From: Gemmataceae bacterium
Lineage (GTDB): Bacteria; Planctomycetota; Planctomycetia; Gemmatales; Gemmataceae
DNA: 7,445 bases
Assembly: GCA_025056835.1 (NCBI GenBank)
Contig: JANWVS010000086.1
Location: forward strand, 1 to 7,445
Reading direction: 5' to 3'
Part shown: in pieces, positions 1 through 6,812 of the stretch
Position numbering within the stretch: position 1 is the stretch's first letter
Layout: every line of letters begins with the position of its first letter
The notes under the pieces: generated by a model
Database searches by the model: none
What the model saw: only the letters and a program-made list of their open reading frames with translations
What the model was told of the DNA's origin: nothing
Position numbers and translations under genes: made by a program

Positions 1-1
1 C

Positions 2-1969
2 GACAGCAAACTGACCCCCGAGCTGCGTCTCATCGACCCCGCCGGCAAGCAACTTGCTGCCAGCTACGCGGCACCCGAGCATGACGGCATTCTCGATCAG
101 GTGCTGCCGGCCGATGGAGACTACCTGGTCCGCTTGAACCAGTACACGTACACCAGCGGCGGGGCCGATCATTTTTATCGCCTCAATATCGCCGCCGGCC
201 CGCGCCTCGACGGCGCTTTCCCGCCGATGATCGAACCAGGCAAGACGGCGACCATCACCGTGTACGGCCGCAACTTGCCCGGCGGACAACTCGATCCGAC
301 GGCCACCGTGGGCGGTGTGATCCTCGAAAAACTCACGGTTCCCATCACCGCCCCGGCAGACCCCAATGCACTGGTGCGGCTGAGTTACTCCGGCACCGTC
401 GCACCGCCCATGGCCCTGCTCGACGGCTTCGAATACCGCCAAGCGACCCCGCAAGGGCTGTCCAATCCCGTGCTGCTGACTTACGCGAAGGCCCCGGTGG
501 CGGTGGACAACGACAAGAATGACACCTTCGAGACCGCACAAGAAGTGCCCGCCCCTTGTGAGATCGCTGGTCGCATCGACCGCTTCGGCGATCGCGATTG
601 GTACACGTTCATGGCGAAGAAGGGCGATTCGTACTGGATCGAAACAATCAGCGAACGGCTCGGAGCGGCGACCGACCTGTACCTGTTGGTGAAAAACGCC
701 AAAAACGCCGATATGGCCAGCCTCGACGACAATCCCGAAACGCTCAGTCCCAAAGGGTTTTACTCCGCCGCCCCGCGCGATCCCGCGCCATACCTGTTTA
801 CCGCGCCGGAGGACGGCAAGTATTATCTGCTGGTCGGCAGCCACACAGCCAGCCACAGCGCCGGCCCCCTGCACGTTTACCGCATTCGCCTGTCGCCGGC
901 ACAACCCGATTTTCGTTTGATCGTCATGCCGGCCGAAGATTACCGGCCGGATGCCCTGGTGGTGGGGCCGGGGGGGCTCCACCACCTTTCGGTCTTTATC
1001 CATCGCATCGACGGTTTCAAGGAAGATGTCACACTCACCATGGACGGACTGCCGACCGGCGTGACCTGCACCCCACAGGTCCTCAACAAGACCCAGAAAA
1101 TGGTCCACTTGGTCGTCGCGGCCGCCGACAACGCTCCTGCCAATTTCACCGGCGAAGTCAAGGTGGTCGGCACGGCGACGATTGGCGGTCAGAAAGTGGT
1201 GCGGGAAGCTCGGCCGGCAACGGTGACTTGGGGCGTGCCGCCGCAAAACCCTTTCCCGACCGTGACGCGCCTCGACCGTGGGCTTTACCTGGCTGTCCGC
1301 GGCAAAGCGCCGGTACGTTTCACGATCACGCCCGACAACCCCGTCGTGTCGCTGGGCGACAAGGTAAAACTCAACGCTAAGCTCGTCCGGCTGCAACCGG
1401 AGTTCAAGGGGAACTTCCAACTCGCGCCGGTTCCGACCGACCTGCCGACCGGAGTCACGCACGCCGCGGTCACGATGGCGCCCGGCAAAGACGAGCAAGT
1501 GCTGGACCTGACCGTGGCCACGAATACGGTGCCCGGCAAATACAACCTCGTGTTTCGCGGTTTCGCGCCGATCTCGCCCGACCCCAAGGCCAAGCCGGTC
1601 AACACGATCGTTGCCTCGAATCCTGTGGCGCTGACGGTGCTGCCTAAGCAGGTGGCCAACGTCACCGTCGACAATGCCAATCCGCAGTTGAAACTCGGCG
1701 GTGAAGTGGTCGTCACCGTGACCGTGGCCCGCCAATACGATTACAACGACGCTTTCAAGGTGATGTTGCTGCCCGACAATGCCAACGGCGTCACCGCTGC
1801 GGAAGTGACGATCCCTCCCGGGCAGAACCAAGCGAAGTTGACGCTCAAGGCGCCGGCCAACGCGGCCGTCGCCAATCGCCCTAATTTGACGATCCGCGCC
1901 GTAGCGGTGGTCAACGGCAACGTGACCTTGAACCACGATGTGAAGATCAACGTCAACGTCGTCCAATGA
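2..1969 (+). CDS. Secreted PPC / Ig-like repeat protein, 3' part (5' end outside window)
   Basis: The frame is open from the left edge, so the gene starts upstream; 655 residues are visible before the TGA stop. A GTG at 101 is in frame, but good domain sequence precedes it, so it is not the start. Visible residues 1-64 are the end of a PPC (bacterial pre-peptidase C-terminal) domain, with the motifs LRLIDPAGK and PADGDYLVRL. Residues 65-160 resemble an Ig/IPT-like segment (PGKTATITVYGRNLPGG). Residues 168-298 are a second PPC domain, with DRFGDRDWYTF near its start and APEDGKYYLLVG near its end. The rest, to residue 655, is beta-rich and reads as about three Ig-like domains (LPTGVTCTP, then LPTGVTHA, then a C-terminal VTVTVARQYDY block). 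No catalytic domain is visible; one could lie in the missing N-terminus. Proteins of this type in planctomycetes are large exported proteins, often near cytochrome/WD40 genes as here. Their function is unknown; adhesion or substrate binding in the envelope is an inference. Confidence 0.85.
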   Translation, partial: DSKLTPELRLIDPAGKQLAASYAAPEHDGILDQVLPADGDYLVRLNQYTYTSGGADHFYRLNIAAGPRLDGAFPPMIEPGKTATITVYGRNLPGGQLDPTATVGGVILEKLTVPITAPADPNALVRLSYSGTVAPPMALLDGFEYRQATPQGLSNPVLLTYAKAPVAVDNDKNDTFETAQEVPAPCEIAGRIDRFGDRDWYTFMAKKGDSYWIETISERLGAATDLYLLVKNAKNADMASLDDNPETLSPKGFYSAAPRDPAPYLFTAPEDGKYYLLVGSHTASHSAGPLHVYRIRLSPAQPDFRLIVMPAEDYRPDALVVGPGGLHHLSVFIHRIDGFKEDVTLTMDGLPTGVTCTPQVLNKTQKMVHLVVAAADNAPANFTGEVKVVGTATIGGQKVVREARPATVTWGVPPQNPFPTVTRLDRGLYLAVRGKAPVRFTITPDNPVVSLGDKVKLNAKLVRLQPEFKGNFQLAPVPTDLPTGVTHAAVTMAPGKDEQVLDLTVATNTVPGKYNLVFRGFAPISPDPKAKPVNTIVASNPVALTVLPKQVANVTVDNANPQLKLGGEVVVTVTVARQYDYNDAFKVMLLPDNANGVTAAEVTIPPGQNQAKLTLKAPANAAVANRPNLTIRAVAVVNGNVTLNHDVKINVNVVQ

Positions 1970-2021
1970 CCTGAGCGTGTGGAGCTGACGGGAAGCGCTC
2001 GCGTCGCCTCGCGGCGAAGAG

Positions 2022-2039
2022 TTTCTCACCAGTGAGGAA
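2022..2039 (+). promoter_or_regulatory. Hairpin overlapping the ribosome binding site of the cytochrome c/WD40 gene
   Basis: The bases TTTCTCA (2022-2028) can pair with TGAGGAA (2033-2039) across a four-base CCAG loop; one of the seven pairs is G-T. The 3' arm contains GAGGA (2034-2038), the Shine-Dalgarno sequence 7 bases before the ATG at 2046. The ribosome binding site itself is convincing and fixes the start. The hairpin is seen in the sequence, but its effect on translation is inference. A separate small stem, TCGCC/GGCGA with a TCGC loop, lies just upstream (2004-2017). It has no T-tract, so it does not look like a terminator for the preceding gene. Confidence 0.4.
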
Positions 2040-2045
2040 AGTATT

Positions 2046-3467
2046 ATGCGTTCTCTGCTGATGCTGTCGACCGTCGTCTTGGCGCCGTCGCTTGCTGTGG
2101 CCCAGGCCAAAAAGGAGATCGTCCCCATCCCGATTGCCAAGATCGAGCGGAAAGAGCCGATCGCCTACGAAAAAGATATCGAACCGATCTTTTACAAAAA
2201 GTGCATCACCTGCCATTCGGGGAACGTGAAGGAAGGCCGCTACGACATCAGCACCTACGAGGGGGCGGTCAAGGGCGGACGCCGCGGCGCCGCGGTCGTT
2301 CCGGGCAAAGCCGAGGCCAGCAACATTATCAAGCTCGGTACGAAAAGTGAAAAGCCCTTCATGCCGCCGCGCGGCGAAGAGCCGCTCACGAGCGAAGAGT
2401 TGGGGCTGATCAAGCTCTGGATCGACCAAGGGGCCAAGGCGCCGACGACGTCCGGCCCGCGGAAACTCCAATACATCGTCAGCGTTCCGCCGGCGAACGT
2501 CCACCCGGTGCGGGCGTTGGCCGTCAGTCCCGACAAGGCTGCCGTCGCTGCCGGCCGCGGAAATCAGATTCACGTCTACGACGCCGGCTCCGGTGCCTAC
2601 ATCCGCTCGTTCTACGCTCCCGGCCTGAAAACGCCCGACGGCAAGGACGTCAAAGCCGCTCACTTGTCCATCGTCGAATCGATGGCCTGGTCGCCCGACG
2701 GCAAATATCTCGTCAGCGGCAGTTTCCAGGAAATCGCGATCTGGGACGCTCACACCGGGATGCTGCGCCACAAGATCGGCGGTTTCGCTCACGCCGTCGT
2801 TGCCATGACTTTCTCGCTCGACAGCAAGCTTCTGGCCGTTGCCGGCGGTGAACCCACGGTTGAAGGCGAAATCAAAGTCTACGAGGTACCAAGCTGGAAG
2901 CAAATCGTTGACATCAAGAACGGCCATTCCGACACGGTCTATGGCATTTGCTTCAGCCCCGACAACAAGATGATCGCCACCGGCTCGGCCGACAAGTTTG
3001 TCAAGGTGTGGGAAATCCCTTCCGGCAAGTTCGTCAAGGCGTTCGAGGGCCACACGCACCATGTGTTGGATGTCGGCTGGGCGGCCGATGGTAAATTGCT
3101 CGCCAGCGCCGGCGGCGACAACACTGTGAAGGTCTGGAATTTTGAAAAAGGCGAGCAAGAACGCACCATCAACGCCCATGGCAAACAGGTGACGCGCTTG
3201 CTGTTCATCGGCAAGAAAAATGAATTTCTCACCTGCGGCGGCGACAATCAGGTGAAGGCCTTCAACACCGCCGGCGGCACCATTCGCAATTTCCCCGGCG
3301 GCACCGATTTTATCTACGCCGTCGGCACCAGTCCTGATGGCGCCGTCGTCGCTGCCGGCGGTCAGGACGGAATTGTCCGCGTCTACAATGGCAACAACGG
3401 CACGCTGCTCAAGTCGCTCCTCCCGCCCGACGCTCAGCCTAAGGAAAAGTCGCCCGAGAAGAAGTAG
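2046..3467 (+). CDS. Secreted planctomycete-type cytochrome c fused to a seven-bladed WD40 propeller
   Basis: The protein has 473 residues. The start is set by GAGGA 7 bases upstream and by an N-terminal signal peptide (residues 1-19 or 1-21, cleavage after AVA or AQA, no lipobox). Residues 40-130 form a small cytochrome c domain with one heme site, C53-I-T-C56-H57. M106 in FMPP is the likely distal ligand, as in planctomycete cytochrome c (PSCyt1-like) domains. Residues 153-458 contain seven WD40-like repeats, starting near 153, 208, 249, 293, 335, 377 and 421, with typical FSPDNKMIATGSAD and VKVWEI patterns. Seven repeats would close one complete beta-propeller. The tail is short and charged (PKEKSPEKK). 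The likely location is the periplasm, with heme attached covalently after export. The role is probably electron transfer or heme sensing coupled to protein binding by the propeller; the partner is unknown. It lies 76 bases after the PPC/Ig-like gene in the same direction, so the two probably share a transcript. Confidence 0.92.
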   Translation: MRSLLMLSTVVLAPSLAVAQAKKEIVPIPIAKIERKEPIAYEKDIEPIFYKKCITCHSGNVKEGRYDISTYEGAVKGGRRGAAVVPGKAEASNIIKLGTKSEKPFMPPRGEEPLTSEELGLIKLWIDQGAKAPTTSGPRKLQYIVSVPPANVHPVRALAVSPDKAAVAAGRGNQIHVYDAGSGAYIRSFYAPGLKTPDGKDVKAAHLSIVESMAWSPDGKYLVSGSFQEIAIWDAHTGMLRHKIGGFAHAVVAMTFSLDSKLLAVAGGEPTVEGEIKVYEVPSWKQIVDIKNGHSDTVYGICFSPDNKMIATGSADKFVKVWEIPSGKFVKAFEGHTHHVLDVGWAADGKLLASAGGDNTVKVWNFEKGEQERTINAHGKQVTRLLFIGKKNEFLTCGGDNQVKAFNTAGGTIRNFPGGTDFIYAVGTSPDGAVVAAGGQDGIVRVYNGNNGTLLKSLLPPDAQPKEKSPEKK

Positions 3468-3525
3468 CTCCCAGCGCGAGACGAGGCGGCGACACCATCC
3501 GCTCGCGCCAACACCGAAGTTGAGC

Positions 3526-3556
3526 AAGCCCGTCAGCGCCGGTGGGCTTTTTCTTT
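3526..3556 (+). terminator. Rho-independent terminator after the cytochrome c/WD40 gene
   Basis: AAGCCCGTC (3526-3534) pairs with GGTGGGCTT (3541-3549) as a 9-pair stem that includes two G-T pairs, around a six-base AGCGCC loop. The stem runs directly into a T-rich tract, TTTTTCTTT (3548-3556). It begins 58 bases after the stop codon at 3467. It probably ends the transcript that carries the PPC/Ig-like and cytochrome/WD40 genes and separates it from the dehydrogenase gene. Confidence 0.75.
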
Positions 3557-3719
3557 GGCGACTCGTTGATGAGGATGAGGTTTTTGTCGCTCTCGCCAGG
3601 CACCACACCGCGGCGGCGGCTTCGGTGCTGCTCAGACCACGACGAACTTGGAGCTGCCGGCCTTGCTTGCGGCGGTCCCTACCGTGGTCCGCGAGGCTCC
3701 AGCGCGAACCACTCCCGGC
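3557..3719. other. Non-coding stretch with no recognised feature
   Basis: This lies between the terminator and the candidate promoter of the dehydrogenase gene. Open frames cross it on both strands, but none has a recognisable protein, a good ribosome binding site or a sensible start. One 7-base inverted repeat (GACCACG at 3635, CGTGGTC at 3683) has a 41-base loop and is close to what chance would give. I see no tRNA, riboswitch or repeat here. Confidence 0.5.
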
Positions 3720-3748
3720 TTGGTGTTCGCTCGGTCTTGTCCTAGAGT
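3720..3748 (+). promoter_or_regulatory. Candidate sigma-70-like promoter for the dehydrogenase gene
   Basis: TTGGTG (3720-3725) and TAGAGT (3743-3748) are separated by exactly 17 bases. The -10 element matches TATAAT at four of six positions, including the key T1, A2 and T6; the -35 matches only TTG. Transcription would start near 3755, giving a leader of about 37 bases before the ATG at 3792. The position after a terminator and before a gene supports it, but it is a consensus match only. Confidence 0.4.
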
Positions 3749-3791
3749 GACTGCACGTCAACCCTTTCGCGAATGTGAGGATCTTCCGCGC

Positions 3792-5822
3792 ATGGCGCGA
3801 CATGTTTTCGGTTTGCTCGTCCTTTCAATCATGGTCCCGGCGGGCGTCGCCGCTGACTTAGCTCGCGAAACGTTTGCCGAGGGGTTGAACAGGCCGACCG
3901 CGGTTGCCGTTGGCGGTGATGGCCGCATCTACGTCGCTTTCCTTGGCGATGCGGCGCGATCCAACGGCGGCGGTATCGCTGTTGTCGCCCAAGGCAAAAG
4001 CGCATCGTTCGTCGACGGCTTGGACCAGCCCATCGCCTTGGCAGCCTTTCAGCAGTGGCTTTTCGTTGTCGACCGTCAAGGCGTGTCGAAGTTCGATCTC
4101 AAGGGCAAGGGCGTCCTGCTGGCGGGGCCGAAAGCATTTCCCAAGCCGCTGCATGGCCTGACGGCGCTCACGGTCGATCCCGAAAGCGGTTTCATTTATG
4201 CGATCGACTCAGGCGACGGCGGCCGAGAAGAAGCGGCAGTTTATCGCATCGATCCCAAGGGCAGGGTCAGCATCGTTACCGACCGGAAACGCTGGCCGGG
4301 CATACGGCGGCCGACGGCACTGGTCCTCGATGGTGCTTCGCATTTGCTGGTGGCCGATGACGGCGGCCTTTATCGTGTCCGCGTCTTCGACGGCAAAGCA
4401 ACGCAGATCGAACAGAACCTCGGCGACGTCCGCGGCCTGGCCTGGGACCGCTACGGCCGACTGTATCTTGCGCGGCTTGACAACGGCGGCGAGTTGCTCG
4501 CCATCCCGCGGCCAGGCGCCAAGGTCGTGCCCGGTGAAGCACGACTTGGTAAGGTCGGCGGTATCTGCCTCGGTCCCGACCATCATACCATTCTTGTACC
4601 CGACGCCGACGCCGGGACGATCACCGCCGTGGCCGCCCAGGTTCCCGGCCAGCCCGTTGACTTCTCGCCGCTGCCACTGGAAACTGTCGTTGCCTTCCCC
4701 GAACTTCAGTGGACGGGTTGGCAAGGCGAGACCGAGTCGGGCAAGGTCAATCCGTTGCGGCCGATTGTGCTGACTCACGCCGGCGACGGCTCCAAGCGCG
4801 TCTTCGTCGCCACGCAGCACGGTGTCATCCATGTCTTTGCCAACGACCCCAAGGCCAAGCACACCAAGGTGTTTCTCGACATCCAGGCGAAGGTCCGCTA
4901 CAAGGACAGTGAAAACGAAGAAGGCTTCTTGGGCTTGGCATTTCATCCCGACTATCGCAAGACCGGCGAGTTCTTCGTGTTTTACACACCCAAGGACAAG
5001 AGGCTGGTCAACGTCGTCTCCCGCTTTCGGGTGAGCAAGTCGGATCCGGACAAAGCCGATCCCGATTCGGAAACGATCCTTTACAGTGTTCAGCGGCCGT
5101 TCTGGAACCACGACGGCGGCACAGTCTGTTTTGGACCGGACGGCATGCTCTACATCGCCCTCGGCGACGGTGGCGCTGCCAACGATCCGTTCGACCACGC
5201 TCAAAACCTCAAGACGCCGCTGGGAGCCATCCTGCGTATCGACGTCAATCGCCAGGATCCCGGCAAGAACTACGCCGTGCCTCCGGATAATCCGTTTGTG
5301 GGCACCGTCGGCGTCGTTCCGGAAATCTGGGCCTACGGGCTACGCAACGTCTGGCGGATGGCGTTCGATAAAGCGACCGGCCGACTTTGGGCCGGCGACG
5401 TCGGTCAAAACCTTTATGAAGAGATCAACATCATCACCAAAGGGGGCAACTATGGCTGGCGGCGCCGCGAAGCCTTACACCCCTTCGGCTTCACCGGCCA
5501 AGACCACGGCCCGGCGTTCATCGATCCGATCTGGGAATACCATCACGACGTCGGTAAGTCGATTACCGGCGGCCATGTGTATCGGGGCAAGCAATTTCCC
5601 GAGTTGGACGGCCATTACCTGTGCGCCGACTATGTGACCGGCAAGATCTGGGCGCTGAGATACGACGACGCGGCCAAGCGCGTGACTGCTTGGCGCGCCA
5701 TCCGCGACAAGGCCCTGCCGATCATGTCGTTTGGCGAGGACGAAGACGGCGAAACGTATCTGCTCACCTACGCGGCGTCCGGACGAGGCATCTATCAATT
5801 GCGTCGGATCGTGAAACGATGA
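3792..5822 (+). CDS. Secreted PQQ-type glucose/sorbosone dehydrogenase with an extra N-terminal propeller
   Basis: The protein has 676 residues from the ATG at 3792. GAGGA lies 10 bases upstream, and the first 20 residues form a signal peptide (hydrophobic FGLLVLSIMVPAGVA, cleavage near residue 20). The frame stays open upstream to a TTG at 3648, but that extension lacks signal-peptide character. Residues 25-285 look like an NHL/SMP-30-like beta-propeller (NRPTAVAVGGDGRIYVAF, RRPTALVLD, VRGLAWDRYGRLYLARLD). Residues 310-665 match the GSDH (glucose/sorbosone dehydrogenase, PF07995) family: EEGFLGLAFHPDY, NHDGGTVCFGPDG with H440 as likely catalytic base, ALGDGG, YGLRNVWRMAFD with R518-N519, GDVGQNLYEEIN, GGNYGW and TGGHVYRG. 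Soluble glucose dehydrogenases of this fold use PQQ and calcium to oxidise sugars, but many relatives have no tested substrate, so the activity here is inferred. No cytochrome domain is fused; an electron acceptor must be separate. The stop lies 56 bases from the stop of the convergent LRR gene. Confidence 0.88.
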   Translation: MARHVFGLLVLSIMVPAGVAADLARETFAEGLNRPTAVAVGGDGRIYVAFLGDAARSNGGGIAVVAQGKSASFVDGLDQPIALAAFQQWLFVVDRQGVSKFDLKGKGVLLAGPKAFPKPLHGLTALTVDPESGFIYAIDSGDGGREEAAVYRIDPKGRVSIVTDRKRWPGIRRPTALVLDGASHLLVADDGGLYRVRVFDGKATQIEQNLGDVRGLAWDRYGRLYLARLDNGGELLAIPRPGAKVVPGEARLGKVGGICLGPDHHTILVPDADAGTITAVAAQVPGQPVDFSPLPLETVVAFPELQWTGWQGETESGKVNPLRPIVLTHAGDGSKRVFVATQHGVIHVFANDPKAKHTKVFLDIQAKVRYKDSENEEGFLGLAFHPDYRKTGEFFVFYTPKDKRLVNVVSRFRVSKSDPDKADPDSETILYSVQRPFWNHDGGTVCFGPDGMLYIALGDGGAANDPFDHAQNLKTPLGAILRIDVNRQDPGKNYAVPPDNPFVGTVGVVPEIWAYGLRNVWRMAFDKATGRLWAGDVGQNLYEEINIITKGGNYGWRRREALHPFGFTGQDHGPAFIDPIWEYHHDVGKSITGGHVYRGKQFPELDGHYLCADYVTGKIWALRYDDAAKRVTAWRAIRDKALPIMSFGEDEDGETYLLTYAASGRGIYQLRRIVKR

Positions 5823-5878
5823 CCGAGGAAGCTGCCGCCTCCGCGATCATGGTCCGTTCCGCACCGCCGCAACCCGTG

Positions 5879-6640
5879 CTAACATTGCACTCGCGCGCCG
5901 AATACGCGTCGCAGTTGCGCGACGGCCGCGGCATCCAGGTTGTTAAAACGAAGGTGCAGCATGTCCAGTTGACGGGCGAACGGCGCTTCCATGAGGGCCT
6001 TGACGCCGGCTGCTCCAATGTCGTTGTCGCAGAGATACAACTCGCGAAGATGTTTCAGGAACGGCGACGCTGCCAACGCTTGGACAGCTCGATCGCCGAG
6101 GCAGGCAGTCGACAGGTTGAGGCTTTCCAACTCAACCAAGAACGGCGACTGTGCTAACAACTCAACCCCGCAATCGCGCAAATAGTTATTCGAAAGATCG
6201 AGATGCCGCAAGCGCAGCAGCCAGTGGCATTGACACAAAGCCTCGACATGTTCTCGACTATAGCGAAGATGTATTTCCAGGATCGGGGCGTTGGCAAACA
6301 ACTCGGAAGCATGGCGCAGGAAGCCCTCCGCGGTCAACGAGACCTCCTCGACAAAACCGCGGCGGAAGGTCCACCATTCCACCAGCCCGGCGATCGGCTC
6401 GGTCCATTGTTCTTCAAAATCGGCCAACAGCTCTTGTTCCCGACATTCCCAACTCCAGGCCTCGGGCGCTTTGGGCCACCGAGCGAGCCGGCACTGAATA
6501 CGAATGAACTCCCCCAGCGGATCGCCTTGGGCGTCCAGCCATTTGGCATAACGAAGACGGGGGGTATCGTTGGTAGGATCGCCAAGGATGTCGTTCCAGT
6601 AAGCGGACGGGTGCGCCAACGCGGGAGAAGAAAGTGCCAT
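5879..6640 (-). CDS. TIGR02996-type repeat-companion / leucine-rich repeat protein
   Basis: The protein has 253 residues with no signal peptide or membrane segment, so it is probably cytoplasmic. The start at 6640 has AAAGGA 7 bases upstream. Residues 11-55 match the repeat-companion domain described as TIGR02996 in planctomycetes: DTPRLRYAKWLDAQGD followed by PLGEFIRIQCRLA. Residues 56-140 are a less conserved linker rich in Trp and Glu. Residues 141-250 hold four leucine-rich repeats of 27-28 residues, like ribonuclease-inhibitor repeats: LRHLDLSNNYL, LESLNLSTACL, LRELYLCDNDI and LDMLHLRFNNL. These should form a short curved solenoid for protein binding. The family is strongly expanded in Gemmata-like genomes and has no established function. 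The gene is transcribed toward the dehydrogenase gene and follows kdsB at 172 bases, probably from its own promoter. Confidence 0.87.
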   Translation of the reverse strand: MALSSPALAHPSAYWNDILGDPTNDTPRLRYAKWLDAQGDPLGEFIRIQCRLARWPKAPEAWSWECREQELLADFEEQWTEPIAGLVEWWTFRRGFVEEVSLTAEGFLRHASELFANAPILEIHLRYSREHVEALCQCHWLLRLRHLDLSNNYLRDCGVELLAQSPFLVELESLNLSTACLGDRAVQALAASPFLKHLRELYLCDNDIGAAGVKALMEAPFARQLDMLHLRFNNLDAAAVAQLRRVFGARVQC

Positions 6641-6653
6641 GAGAGCATCCTTT

Positions 6654-6683
6654 CAGCTGGAACCACGGGCAGCTGCGCAGCTG
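6654..6683 (-). repeat. Three CAGCTG copies, two forming a 14-base perfect palindrome, in the LRR gene leader
   Basis: CAGCTGCGCAGCTG (6670-6683) is its own reverse complement. A third CAGCTG (6654-6659) abuts the AAAGGA ribosome binding site (6648-6653) of the LRR gene. As DNA the palindrome could be an operator near the transcription start. As RNA it could fold as CAGCT-GCGC-AGCTG, or either copy could pair with the third one. Both roles are inference. Confidence 0.45.
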
Positions 6684-6693
6684 TACGCTCCTT

Positions 6694-6734
6694 AACCTGA
6701 AGAGTTGTGAAGGCGTTGTCAAGGAAAAAATTCC
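6694..6734 (-). promoter_or_regulatory. Candidate promoter for the LRR gene
   Basis: Read on the minus strand, a perfect -35 hexamer TTGACA (6722-6717) follows an AT-rich GGAATTTTTTCC block (6734-6723) that could act as an upstream element. At a 17-base spacing the -10 would be CAGGTT (6699-6694), which keeps only A2 and T6 of the consensus, so the -10 is weak. Transcription would begin near 6687, just before the CAGCTG palindrome. Confidence 0.35.
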
Positions 6735-6787
6735 AGAAACGCAAAAGTTGTCGGTGGTGAAACGATCTCGCAACCTGAACGGGGCAC

Positions 6788-6806
6788 GCATTGCCACCGG
6801 CGATGC
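6788..6806 (-). terminator. Imperfect stem-loop just after kdsB, possible weak terminator
   Basis: On the minus strand GCAT-C-GCC and GGC-A-ATGC can pair around a GGT loop, with one C/A mismatch. It starts 7 bases after the kdsB stop. There is no T-tract directly after it, so intrinsic termination is doubtful; it may only stabilise the 3' end of the message. Confidence 0.22.
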
Positions 6807-6812
6807 GACGAC

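Noticed and set aside
3635..3689. Inverted repeat GACCACG/CGTGGTC as a structured RNA or operator
   Set aside because: Only 7 bases with a 41-base loop and no further pairing; close to chance in a GC-rich gap.
3648..3791. A longer dehydrogenase N-terminus from a TTG at 3648
   Set aside because: It would bury a clear signal peptide and cross the candidate promoter; the ATG at 3792 with GAGGA upstream is better.
1953..3803. A 616-codon open frame on the minus strand, antisense to the whole cytochrome/WD40 gene
   Set aside because: It overlaps a well-supported gene throughout, has low-complexity GAGD-rich composition with no recognisable domain, and such long antisense frames are common in GC-rich genes with strong third-position bias.
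4209..5204. A 331-codon minus-strand open frame inside the dehydrogenase gene
   Set aside because: It is antisense to conserved GSDH motifs and shows no domain or ribosome binding site of its own; a codon-bias shadow.
5823..5878. A bidirectional terminator between the convergent dehydrogenase and LRR genes
   Set aside because: Only a four-pair GAGG/CCTC stem can be drawn and there is no T-tract on either strand.
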